The translations under genes were made by a program, and so were the position numbers. A stretch of DNA of 64,000 bases from Prillingera fragicola (taxonomy: Eukaryota; Basidiomycota; Tremellomycetes; Trichosporonales; Trichosporonaceae): assembly GCA_002335605.1 (NCBI GenBank), contig BEDY01000003.1, forward strand, positions 620,001 through 684,000, read 5' to 3'. Under the pieces are notes generated by a model. It made no database searches. It worked only from the letters and a program-made list of their open reading frames with translations, and had not been told where the DNA came from. Shown in pieces: positions 22,012 through 32,375 of the stretch. Each line of letters opens with the position of its first letter. Position 1 is the stretch's first letter.

Positions 22012-23199
22012 TTACTGCTTGGCAGCAGCAACCTCCTCCTGCCCGGGCACCTTGCCCATGCCCATCGCCTCAATCTCGCTGAACACACCCTCCCAAGCCG
22101 CGTCACGGATAGCAGCAGCCTTGACGCCCTTGGCGCTCAGGGGGTAGCCATACTTCATCTCCTTGGGGGGCTTGCCGTACTCTGGCGCAGGTCCGCCGCG
22201 GTGCTCGCGGTAGACGGCGTCAATGTGCTCAGCATCCTCCTTGGTCCACTGGGTGCGGAAGAGGGTGGCAGCGACAACGTCGGAAGCGGTGCGGCCGTGC
22301 GTCTCGAGGTACTGGCGGAGGTCAAACTGGTCACGCGGCACCTCGGTGACGACCTCGCCGTCGCCCTGGCGAACAAGAACAAAGACCAAGCGGTGGGGTC
22401 CCGAGCCCTGGGCAGGAGCAATGGGCTCATACGGCAGAAGCTCGGTGCCGGGAGCGTGGATGAGGTCGGTCTCACCTGAGAGGACTGACAGCGAAATGTC
22501 GGCCTTGGCATAGTGCAAACGCTGGACAAAGCAGTGGTTCTCGTGGTCGGGCGAGTCCGGGTCGATGGCAAGAAGAGTGAACTTGGCCTCGGGGAACTCG
22601 GCACTTGCGGAGGCTGCGGGGTGGTGGAAGAGCTGGAGGGTGACGTGGGGAGCGTTGGCGAACGCCGACGCAGGCTGGATCGTTCCAGGCTCGGCAATCT
22701 TGTCGCCGAGCTGGACATGGACAGCCGCAGAAGGGACGTGGTCGGGGAGGAGGTCGGGAACGACGCCGAGCTGGAAAACACGCTGCATGAGCAGGTCAAG
22801 CTCTCCCTCGGTGCGCCATGCGCGCTCGCTGAGTGCGCGCACTACTGCCTGGTCCATGTTGCCCTTGCCGCCAGTTTCACGGAACAGGCGGCGAGTGGCA
22901 GGGTCGTTAACGTAGGCCTCCACCTCGAGACGCGCTATCCTCTGCTCGAGAGCGGGTGAAGGCGAGGTCTTGGCCTTGGCCTTGAGAGACTCGAGACGCT
23001 TCTGCGCCAGAGCGTTCTGCTCCGCAAGGTAGGCAAGAGCCTCATCGTATGCTGGATCGACGCTAGGGGGAAGTGCTGGCTGGAACGACGACGGGGGAGC
23101 GGCGGCGTTGGAGTTGGCACGGACAAAGAGACGCGAGGGGCCACTCTGTGCGGTTGCGGAGAGGCGTCCTGCCCTTGCGAGGAATCGTGGTGCTGCCAT
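22012..23199 (-). CDS. MRPL35: Mitochondrial large-subunit ribosomal protein mL38 (PEBP-fold)
   Basis: A single exon encodes 395 aa from ATG at 23199. The first ~35 residues are Ala/Arg/Ser-rich with few acidic residues (MAAPRFLARAGRLSATAQSG), a mitochondrial targeting signal. The middle is helical (AYDEALAYLAEQNALAQKRL). The C-terminal half has the phosphatidylethanolamine-binding-protein fold of mL38: VTLQLFHHP, LLAIDPDSPDHENH (the DPD-x-P block), FVQRLHYAKADI, ELLPYEPIAPAQGSGPHRLVF and DQFDLRQYL. In yeast this protein is Mrpl35/YmL38 of the mitoribosome central protuberance. Translation upstream of 23199 is open but has no mitochondrial signal character. It is divergent from the deubiquitinase gene, 331 bases between starts. 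Confidence 0.92.
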   Translation of the reverse strand: MAAPRFLARAGRLSATAQSGPSRLFVRANSNAAAPPSSFQPALPPSVDPAYDEALAYLAEQNALAQKRLESLKAKAKTSPSPALEQRIARLEVEAYVNDPATRRLFRETGGKGNMDQAVVRALSERAWRTEGELDLLMQRVFQLGVVPDLLPDHVPSAAVHVQLGDKIAEPGTIQPASAFANAPHVTLQLFHHPAASASAEFPEAKFTLLAIDPDSPDHENHCFVQRLHYAKADISLSVLSGETDLIHAPGTELLPYEPIAPAQGSGPHRLVFVLVRQGDGEVVTEVPRDQFDLRQYLETHGRTASDVVAATLFRTQWTKEDAEHIDAVYREHRGGPAPEYGKPPKEMKYGYPLSAKGVKAAAIRDAAWEGVFSEIEAMGMGKVPGQEEVAAAKQ

Positions 23200-23530
23200 T
23201 GTGTATGAGGCGGGTTGTGGCCACTGATCGCTGCTGCAGGAATCACAAAGAGAGAGCAGGAGACAGAGAGCAAGCTCGACTTTAAAACGCCGACGACTTT
23301 TGAGTATTCTTCCGAGTGTGGCTGTTGTCACGTGTACAGCGCGTGGATATCACGTGGTCACGGGGTCAAAGCCGCGGACGTATGGCGGCGGGGCTTTGTC
23401 AGTGTTGGGCGCCATCGTTCATGACGAGCGGCGTCGACTGGCAGTCACTCTTTCGACTCTGCCCTCTAGCTCTCACGCGCGAGTATAGCATAACTCTGGC
23501 CCCTCGTCCTCACAGGAGGAGGTGCAGATC
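23200..23530. promoter_or_regulatory. Divergent promoter region of MRPL35 and the UBP12-type gene
   Basis: 331 bases between divergent starts. Two CACGTG E-box-like hexamers are seen near 23329 and 23351 (GTCACGTGTA and ATCACGTGGT), 22 bases apart. Such sites bind bHLH factors in fungi; regulation here is inferred only. Confidence 0.45.
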
Positions 23531-26500
23531 ATGCTCACAGAACGCTCAAACTCAAACCTCACCACTGGCAAGCGCCTCCGTACCGATCCACCCTCCCCAT
23601 CCTCGTCTTCATCTCCGAAACGGGCGGCCTCCGAGGACACGACTTCTTCTGGTCTAGACGGCCCTTCCCCTCTGGCGATACCGTCTCAGATCTCGTCAGC
23701 CTTCCCTTCGTCCCCTCTTAGAATGGATGTCGACGACGAGCAAGAGAGCACCGGCGGCTGGGTCGGTCGCACCGCCCAGGTCTCGCTCGGAGAGGATGAC
23801 TTGAATCTCGACGAAGACGGAGACGCGCCGACGCCGCGCTTAGCAAGCAAGGACGTTTACGATGCCGTGCTCCGTGAGTCGCCTTTGTGTTGGGCAACGC
23901 TGATCTCCAGACGCGGTACCTCCCCCGTTCCCTGCCTGGACGGACATGTACATTGTACCAAAGCCTTTCCTCAACGAGTTCTCGCATTACGCCCTCGGAG
24001 GAGGCGAGGGGACACCGCCAGTGCTCGACGTTACGTCACTTGTCGATTCACCGCAGCCTCTCGAGCTCCTCTCACTTGTACGCGGAGCCGAGCCTGTCAA
24101 GATTCAGTACTGGCAGCTCAAGCCGGGGCTTGTCGAGGACCAAGACTTTTCGTTCCTTGGTCCCAGCGGCTGGGAGGCTCTTACCCAGTTCTTGTCCTAC
24201 TCTCCACAGCTCCCTCGTCTTCCTCGTCTTTGCTTGCCCGAGGATCGTGTCGAGATTGCTCCAAACCTGTACAGACTGTGCATCGCCACCCCAACCCCTA
24301 CGATCCCCGTGCCTCCCGCGGTTCCGCCCATGCCAGTCATATTCACCTCCCCAAACATTACAACTCTTGCCAACCTCCGCACGTCGCTTCGCCATGTTCT
24401 TGGCGACCGGCTGGCAATCGGTGTTCCGCTGCGCCTGTGGATTGTCGAGGACAAGCCGACCACACTGGAGGTGGACATCAAGCAGCTTCCAAAGCTGTCA
24501 GCCAGGGTTCTCTCCGGCACCAACGAGAACCTCGCGGGTGCGGGCCTCGTGAACGGAGACACCATCATTGTCGAAGTTGCGACGTCTTCGAGCTACGGCA
24601 AGCCCGAGTTCGCAGTTCAGGTCGATGACTCTGGCAACGCTATCGAGAAGGCCAGCCCGCTGTTCGCCAAGCCTGCATTCTACTCGGGCACTGGCGCATC
24701 CTCGAGCTCCACTTCGTTGCTCGCCCTTCCCAACGGTCCTGGCACTCGCTCTCAGTCGCGTGGACGCCGGGGTGATGGTCTTGTGGGCTTGAACAATCTT
24801 GGCAACACATGTTTCATGAACTCGGCAACGCAGTGTCTTAGTAACACAGCGGTCTTGTGCGACTACTTCTTGACTGGCGTCTACCGCGAGGAGCTCAACC
24901 GCGACAACCCACTAGGCATGCACGGCCAGGTGGCCGAGGCGTTCGGAGACGTCATCCAGCACCTCTGGACTCAGTCTGCTCACTCGTCGTTCTCCCCTCG
25001 TGGTCTCAAGATGACCTGCTCACGCTTTGCTCCTCAGTTTGCTGGCTACGGGCAGCACGACACCCAAGAGTTCCTCGCCTTTCTGCTTGACGGCTTGCAC
25101 GAGGACTTGAACCGCATCCACAAGAAGCCTTACATCGAAAAGCCGGATTGGAAGGCCGGAGGAGGCGATCGCGAGCTCGCCGAGCTTGGCAAGGAGTGCT
25201 GGGAGGGCTACAAGAAGCGCAACGACTCGGTCATTGTCGACCTTTTCCAGGGTCAGCTTCAAAGCACTCTCGTCTGCCCCGAATGTCACAAAGAGTCCAT
25301 CACCATGGACCCCTTCATGTACCTCACCGTTCCCCTCCCCATCGCCCAGATGCGCAAGATGAAGCTCATTTACTTCCCCCGCGACGTCGAAAAGCCCCCT
25401 GTCAAGGTCGAGCTGCTCGTTCCCATGAACGCCGCCTTCACCACTGTCAAGGACAGGCTCGCCGCGCTCGTCAAGGCAACATCTGGTTCGCACATCGTTG
25501 GTTTCGACTTCTGGAAGCACGGCGTGTACCAGTGGTGGATGGACTCGGACGCCAACGGCGAGTGCAAGGACCACGACACTGCCATCTTCCACGAACTTGG
25601 CGCCCCCGTCTCTGCTACCCACAAGGGTGTCGGCACATTGCCCACGGACGGCTCGGTCACCGTTCCTGTCTACACTTACACGCCTTATGACGGCCCCCGC
25701 TCGTCGTTCCAGCGTGACATTGTGCCGTCAGAGAACTGCCTCGAGCCCTTCTTCGTCACTCTGTCAGCGGCCGAGGCACAGGACCCGGCAGCTGTGCGCC
25801 AGGCAATTCTCCGCGGTTATTCGCGTCTTGTCCGCCCCGACCACCGCGAGGCGCTTCTGGGCTCGATGACTGCCGACGAGGACGATGGTGTTGTCAGCGC
25901 ACGCACGTCGCTCGATGAATCCGACTCTTTGGCGCCAGAGACCATTCCCCGTTCGGCATCTTCGGTGTCCATTCAGAGCCAGACCAGCCGCAAGGGCAAG
26001 GAGAGCAAGGAGAAGGACAGCAAGGGCGGGCTCTTCAAGGTGTACGTTGCCGACCCGTCGACCTCCGAGTCCAACACGTCCGTGATCGGCGGCTACTTCC
26101 GGGGTAAGAGTGACCCAAAGCTGCACAACCTGTACCGTGGTGACCCCGGCCGGGCCTCTGGCGCGTGGTCATCGCTCGACAAGCGTGCGCGCGGCAAGCG
26201 CCACGTGCTGCAGCGCGTTGCCTCAAGCTTGTCCAACCTTGTTGCCTCGGCTCACAACTCGGAGGACGAGGGCGATGACGCTGGACCCGTTGTGCGTCCC
26301 GGCGAGGCGATTTTCGTCCAGTGGCAGGCGCACAAGTTTGATGAGTTCTTTGTGCGCAACCGCGACTCGCTACTGGGCAACCTCGAGGTCATTGTCGACC
26401 CCCAGATTGCCAAGGAAGCGGCCAAGAAGCGCGACGGCCGAACCATTTCGCTTGACGACTGTCTTGACGAATTCTCCAAGGAGGAGACTCTTGGCCAGGA

Positions 26501-27482
26501 CGACCTCTGGTACTGCCCTGTGTGCAAAAAGCACCAGGCTGCAACCAAGAAGCTCGACATTTACAAAGCGCCCGACATTCTTGTCATCTGCATCAAGCGT
26601 TTCGGCTCGTCGCGCCAGTTGCGCGACAAGCTCGACCACATGGTGAGCTTCCCCATGGACGGACTGGACCTCGACGAGCGTATCGGCGAGCGCCGCATTG
26701 CACAGTCGCTGCACCTCACCGACGACGAGGCCAAGCACTACGGCATTGAGCACTCGACCGAGCCTTTCATCTACGACCTGTACGGTGTCGACAACCACTT
26801 TGGCGGTCTTGGCGGTGGACACTACACGGCCTTCTGCCGCAACAAGGAGGACGACCACTGGTACAACTACGACGACTCGCGCGTGTCCAAGGCCGACCCC
26901 AAGTCGGTGCAAAGCCGCGCAGCCTACCTCCTCTTCTACCGCCGCCGCACCGAGCGTCGCATCGGCGGCATTTCTCGCATCAAGGCCGAAGAGGCCAGTC
27001 GCGCAGCCACCCCCATGCCATCAGAGCCCACCTCCCCCGTTATTGGCCCATCTGTCCCCGCATCAGCTATGGCGAGCCAAATGCCCAGCACACCGGGCAC
27101 GCCCTCGCAGCCTTCTCCCGCGGTCTCGGACGACGACTCGGATGACCTCCCCCTCCGCGCGTCTCGCGACCGCGACCTGCCAGCCTACTCGGCAACCGAC
27201 CTGACCACAGCCGGCGCGTCAGTAGGCTTTGGCAACACGGCGTGGGGAAGTAGTTCTACTACCGAGCCCAGCCCCGGACGCAGTGTCAGGCACTCTTTTG
27301 GAAACCTCCCAACGCCGGATTCGAGCGACGGCGAGTTTGTGCCCGTCACATCCAACACTGCCACCAGCGCGAGTGGAAGTGTCGGAGGCGCCGAGACGGG
27401 TCTCGGAGAGGCATACACTGTTGTGAGCGACGGAACGAGCGATGCCGAGATGGTGAGCGCGCCGCGCAGTCCGCCAGAGTAA
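23531..27482 (+). CDS. UBP12: Ubiquitin-specific protease, UBP12/USP4-USP15 family
   Basis: Two exons, 23531-23873 and 23911-27482, joined over a 37-nt intron, encode 1304 aa. The N-terminus is Ser/Pro-rich. A DUSP domain lies at ~115-230 ([29 protein letters not shown]). The USP catalytic core spans ~404-1126, with the Cys box [20 protein letters not shown] near 404-423, [20 protein letters not shown], a Zn ribbon (CPEC and CPVCKKHQ), and the His box [11 protein letters not shown] near 1082 followed by [11 protein letters not shown] long insert inside the catalytic core is typical of USP4/11/15 and yeast Ubp12. The enzyme removes ubiquitin from substrates. The tail is Ser/Thr/Pro-rich and likely disordered. 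The start at 23531 keeps the acidic MDVDDEQES segment internal; a start at that Met (about 23723) is the alternative. Confidence 0.92.
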
Positions 27483-27635
27483 GCTCTAGCCCATAGGACC
27501 GCGGCCAAGCAAAGCAAAGCAAACAGGAAACAATGAGAGCGGGAGACGACTAGGATCTCGTAATATGTACAGTAACAGCGTCATGCATATATGTGGCGGT
27601 GTCTAGCTCTAGGTGTGACATTTAACTGTGGGCAT

Positions 27636-29025
27636 CTATCGAATAACCTCAGACTTCGCGGCTGCGCTTCTCTTCTCAGGCGGACGCTTGACGATACCAG
27701 TGTCCAGCACGCTCTTGATAGCCTCAACGGTCGCCGACCCCTGTGCTTCCTGCTCGGCGAGGTAGTCGTCCAAAAACGCACGCAGCACAGGTCCAGCTTC
27801 GCGCTCCATCTTCTCCACGCCAGGGACGGGGTCAGCGCGACTCGGCCCCTCCGAGATCATGAGCACTGGCTTGTCCTGTTCCCGCGCAGCCTTGATTAGC
27901 CTGAAAGCAGAGTAGGTTGCTAGCGATGTGCCGAGGATGAGCAGGCGTGACGCATTGGCTACGTGTGCAAAGCTGGTTTGTCAGCGTTCGTTCTACCTAT
28001 AGCAACTCACGACTCGTCCTTGACGGCCTTGGAGAGAGTCTCTCCGAAGAAGATGACATTGGGTTTGACCTGTACTCGTCAGTTTGCGATCCTCATGGGC
28101 GTTACAGCACGTACGATAGACTTTTCAATGCCCTCGGCGGCGCAAGCACCACACTCTGGAACGGAAAACGTCGCATAGTCGGCACCAGGCAGCTCGACAT
28201 CTCCATCGGGGTTGGTGCGCGGCAATCGCCCAGTGGCCTCCATCTCTTTTGACTCTGCCTCCCAGATGGGATTCAGATCAGCCAGTAGCCGCTGCCACGC
28301 GTCTCGTGTCTGGTCGTGATACTTGTTCATGCAGTGTACGCGCGACAGCGTACCGTGCAACTCGAGTATGTGTGGATGGTCCTTGGCGTATTCGCCAGAC
28401 GGGAGGACCGAGACAGGGTGGCCGGTGTGCGTGCGTGTAGAGCCTTTATTGAGAGCGGCCTGGACACGTGCCAAGGCCTTGCGGTGCAGATTATCGACGT
28501 TTTGAGTGATCAGAGATGGAGCCAGGCCCAGACTCTGCATGAGGGCAATGTAGATGTGGTTTGGGTTAGGCTGCGCGTTGCGAACTGGTGGGTACTGATT
28601 TGTCAGCACTGAACGACGAGTACTATTAGCTACTCACTCCTAGGAAGGATCGTGCCCAGTCTTCTGCGTCAGTAGCTGGTCTTTTCCAAAGTGTATGCCA
28701 ACTCACATCGCTTCCTGTCCTGTTAGCATATTGCCCCACGCGCCATGACTCACCTGAACATCTCCCCCTTCGGACTGTTCTCCACCAGCTCTCCAAAAAA
28801 GATGGGTTGATAGTTGGGATTACTATAGCTCCCCTCACTACCGCGATATGCCCTAATCCCCGAGTCGACGCTCACGCCGGCACCAGTAATGATCAAGGTC
28901 TGCCCATTGCCGCCCTTGATGAATTCACCCAAGTGCTTGCCAGCTTCCCGGACAGGCAGGAGAGTGAGGGCTGACGGTGGGGTGGCGGCGCGTTTTGGTA
29001 GGGTGGGGATTGATATGCGAACCAT
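27636..29025 (-). CDS. SIRT4-like NAD-dependent sirtuin, with 8-nt microexon
   Basis: Six exons (minus): 29025-28754, 28714-28707 (8 nt), 28660-28638 (23 nt), 28594-28115, 28069-28011 and 27972-27636, encoding 392 aa. Spliced, the product reads KGEMFRKRYWARSFLGYPP, matching the sirtuin RYWARSFxGWP block. Other motifs: GAGVSVDSGIRAYRG (NAD loop), TQNVDNLH, catalytic His near residue 181 in ELHGTLS, FFGETL, and ILGTSLATYSAF. The short N-terminus (MVRISIPTLPKRA) could be a weak mitochondrial signal. Class II sirtuins of this type act as lysine deacylases or ADP-ribosyltransferases, usually mitochondrial. Only one full CxxC zinc pair (C249, C252) is seen. The first pair is reduced to C189 with a His at 194. 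It is convergent with UBP12, 153 bases between stops. Confidence 0.87.
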
Positions 29026-29291
29026 GGCGTGCAATGTCCAGTGTTACGATCTTCTTTCACTGTTAGGCAAGCGAGTGGGTTAAAAACGAGACCAAGAGAA
29101 GTAGTGGAGCATGTCAAAGTAGAGGATCGATTCCTTCATTGCCAGTGGAGAAACAGCGTGCCTGAAGTGTGGAGGTGGGTTGTGGAGTGGAGGCATCATC
29201 CATGACGAAGCTGTTGGTAATGGCATGCGGTTGGAAACACGATGCATGTGGTACTGTAACAGTGGGAATATGCAGAGACACAAACAAATAA

Positions 29292-32145
29292 CTAGGCCAG
29301 GTAACGGTACACCCCAATGTCGTTGGTTCGTTCAAGGTATTCGCGCTGAGACTGTCAGTACGAGTGCGGTGGGGCACGGGCAGACTTACATCAATAAGGC
29401 CCTCGATGCGCTTCTTGATCAAACCCATAGAGGGCTGGAATCGTGTGCTGAGCTGGTGGGCGACCTCGGAAATAAGGTCGTTGTGACTCATCGTCTTGCG
29501 GTTCTTCATGATACGGACAATGCACGCCTGCTTGTCAGTAACAATTACGACGGACAAGGCACTCACCTCTACCTGGTGCTTTCGCTCCTCGTCTACCATC
29601 TCCTGCGTCTCCTCGCGCTCCTTTGGTGTCTCGACCTTGCTCGCGACTTGCATGATCTTGATACGAGCAAGGGGCGAAGTGAATGCGTCGTTGAATGCAA
29701 AGGTATCGTCGGGACCAACGTCCCGACTCTTGGGGTTCTTAGTGAGCACCCGGAACTTTGCGCACGCGAGCGACTGCAGTGTGCGCTGCAGCTCCTGATC
29801 GGGAAGGTCGGTCGCTGTCTTGATGTCATTGTAACTCAAAGTCTCATCGGCCTTGACGTTCTCGAACAGCAATAGCACCACTAGGGCCTGCGTAGACATG
29901 TTCAGGTCGTGAGAGCGAGCCTTGAACTGAACCCGAACGTCGGCTGTACCCAGATTGGCCTGCCAAGTGAGCCGGCGTCCCGAGTGGCGAGAGTCGTAGT
30001 ACTTCTGATACACCGAGGTAACGGCTGTAAGCTGGTCACCAAAGATGCAGCTCGAGGTGGCAACGATGGGCTGGGGCCAGTATGACGCTGTGAGGACGCT
30101 AACATTGAAGTCGAAGGGAAGCTGGCCGTTCTTGTTCAAGTAGTTGCGGAAAGCGTTGGCCGATTCGGCACTCAAACGCATGTCGGTGAACATGCCCTCG
30201 AGTTTCTGAGTGAACTGGAAGCCCATCTCGACCTTGAGCTTGGCGACCATGCCGCGCTCGGCATCCTGGCTGGCGCTGCGAGCGTACAGCAACCGCCTGG
30301 CAAGATGGTTCTTGTAATATCGCTCAAACTTGTCCTTATCGGACAGGTATCGGAACAGAATAATGGTCTTCTCCAGCGCCTGGTCAATCTCCTCGTCGGT
30401 CTTGGCTTTGGCGCCCTTCTTCAGGTGCTCGTCGATGAAAAGTGAGAGGAATTCGGGTGCACGAGGGTTGGCATTTATGAACGACTGGAACGCCTCGTTG
30501 ACCGAAGCCTGCACCTGCTTGTCGCCGTTGAAAGCCTGGTCAAGAATGGCGTCAAACTTGTCCTTCAAATCAAGCACATCCTGGACCCAGCGCAGCGCCT
30601 GTGCAAGAGCGTTCGCAACGGCACTTGGTGCCTTGGCCTTGCCTTTGCCTTTGTCGAGCTTGCTAATGTCAGGCTTGACGTCCTCGGCGTCAAGATTACT
30701 AATATCGGGCTTGACATCGTCGTCCACGTCCATCCCTGGCGCAGTTCGCCGGCTAGGTCCCGCCACGCTGCTGGGTCCAGCTCCTCCCTCGTTGACAGCG
30801 GAGGCAGCACCGTCATTGATAGCCTTGCCACGGGCCTCGACATTCTCGCGCAGAGTGAGTCGCAGCTTGTCCTTTCCCAGGTCATCGGGGACGCGGAGAA
30901 ACAAGGCATACAGGCGGCGAAGGTCGGCATAGCGGTCGGCGTCCAGCATGGCCGAAAGACCTGTACCTGGCATGCCCATAATGGCCGACAGGTGGGGAGT
31001 GAGCAGGTGCTCAACAAGGAGAGATTGGAGGGGAAGGGCGGTGAGGGACGAGAGGTAGTGTGCCGCACGGTCCGACTCCTCGAGCAATCGGCGCTCAACC
31101 TGGGCTGCGTCAGCGAGGCCTCAGCACGGCACTTACATTGCGGAGGTACCCTGGCGCGTCGTTGGCTTCTAGCTTTGCGAGCGCCTCGAGACGATAGAAT
31201 TCTGCGCTGCGACGAAGTAGTTCGGGCTCAAAGTCGGTGGCATACACTGTTCGCCCTCCCAGGCGCTCAGGGTTGTCGAGGCGCAGCAGAAAGTCGACAC
31301 AGTCGCGCACGGTCGATCGCTGAATCGTCTGTCCATCGCGCTCAAGCTGAACTTGGGACAGCAGAGTGCCAATGAGATGCGTATGAATAGGATAAATAGA
31401 AGAGCGAACGATGTGTGAGAGAAAGAGAGCCAGGCCAACGTCGTAGACGATTGGCACACCCGCGGAGACGGTGTGCACCTTGTCCTGTTCCAACATCAGT
31501 AAATTGCACTACGCAATGGCCCATGCACACCCACCATGTACTTGAGAATGTCCTTGAGCTTGCGCATACTGCCAGTGTGATCGTCCCAGACGCCCTTCAC
31601 TGCACGGAGAAAGCGGTCACCTTCGACGGCGCGCTCCACGGCCTCTGCGCCGCCGCCGAGCATTCCAGCACCGTGCGTCCCGGACGCGCGAGGGAAGGCT
31701 GGAACGATGCGCTCCTCTGCAAGACGATCCAAGTGCTCTGCAATGAGCGCCTTGACGCCATTGTACAGCTGGTCGCCGTCTGAACGCAGTCAGCGTCATT
31801 CAAACACTCAGGCACATACGCTTGTACAGAACCATGTTGTAGGCGTAGCGGTAATGCTCCTCAAACGATAGCTTGGACGCATTGTGGTTCTGAATCTCCC
31901 TAATGGCAGACGATAGCTTTGCCCATGTCTCCTTTATGCTCGTGTTCGGACCAAGCTGCAGTGGTGTCAGTGTCCCGGCGCCCATTCCCATCGCACTGCG
32001 AGGCCTCCTGAAGCGGACCTACACACCTTTGGAGGTGGACGCTGCACGTGTCAGCATATAGTGGACGAGTGCTGCCATGGCTGCCGCTGCTGATGCTTAC
32101 AATCTTAGGCTTGCCCCTGCGTGCCGAGCCCATAGACATTGCCAT
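29292..32145 (-). CDS. CUL3: Cullin-3 ubiquitin ligase scaffold
   Basis: Eight exons (minus): 32145-32101, 32041-32027 (15 nt), 31955-31820, 31779-31535, 31484-31137, 31099-29567, 29527-29390 and 29345-29292, encoding 837 aa. The joined start gives SAIREIQNHNASKLSFEEHY and AYNMVLYKHGDQLYNGV, the CUL3 N-terminal helices that bind BTB adaptors. The cullin homology domain includes LFRYLSDKDKFERYYKNHL, RRLLYARS and FNVSVLTASYWPQP. The neddylation segment CIVRIMKNRKTMSH supplies the modified Lys, and the gene ends REYLERTNDIGVYRYLA, the invariant cullin tail. Cullin-3 is the scaffold of BTB-RING ligases. It is ~70 residues longer than human CUL3, mostly from a Ser/Ala/Asp-rich insert around residues 330-400 containing two near-identical DVKPDIS repeats. 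It shares a 230-base divergent promoter with the PPR-like gene. Confidence 0.95.
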
Positions 32146-32375
32146 GATGGGCAGAGTATGAGCTGTGGGACGTGGACAAACGCCAAAACAAGGTGTGAGA
32201 GCAAGGTGATGTTGTGGTGCAGACCACTGTGGACAGTCTCGCCTGGGTGGCGCATCCACACTTGTCCACCCGGAACCAAATTCAGTTGCACTACGACTAC
32301 ACTGTCACCTCCATTCATCTCCTCAATCTCTCTCCCGTCGGCTCTTGCTTTCTCCCTCTCCATTGGTCACTCGCA

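Noticed and set aside
28707..28719. A 13-nt version of the sirtuin microexon using the upstream AACAG acceptor
   Set aside because: It puts the YWARSFLG block out of frame with the next exon; only the 8-nt form keeps it.
29114..29291. Extension of cullin-3 past the invariant C-terminus in the unspliced frame
   Set aside because: Splicing at 29390/29345 gives the canonical cullin end YRYLA and a stop; the readthrough sequence has no homology.
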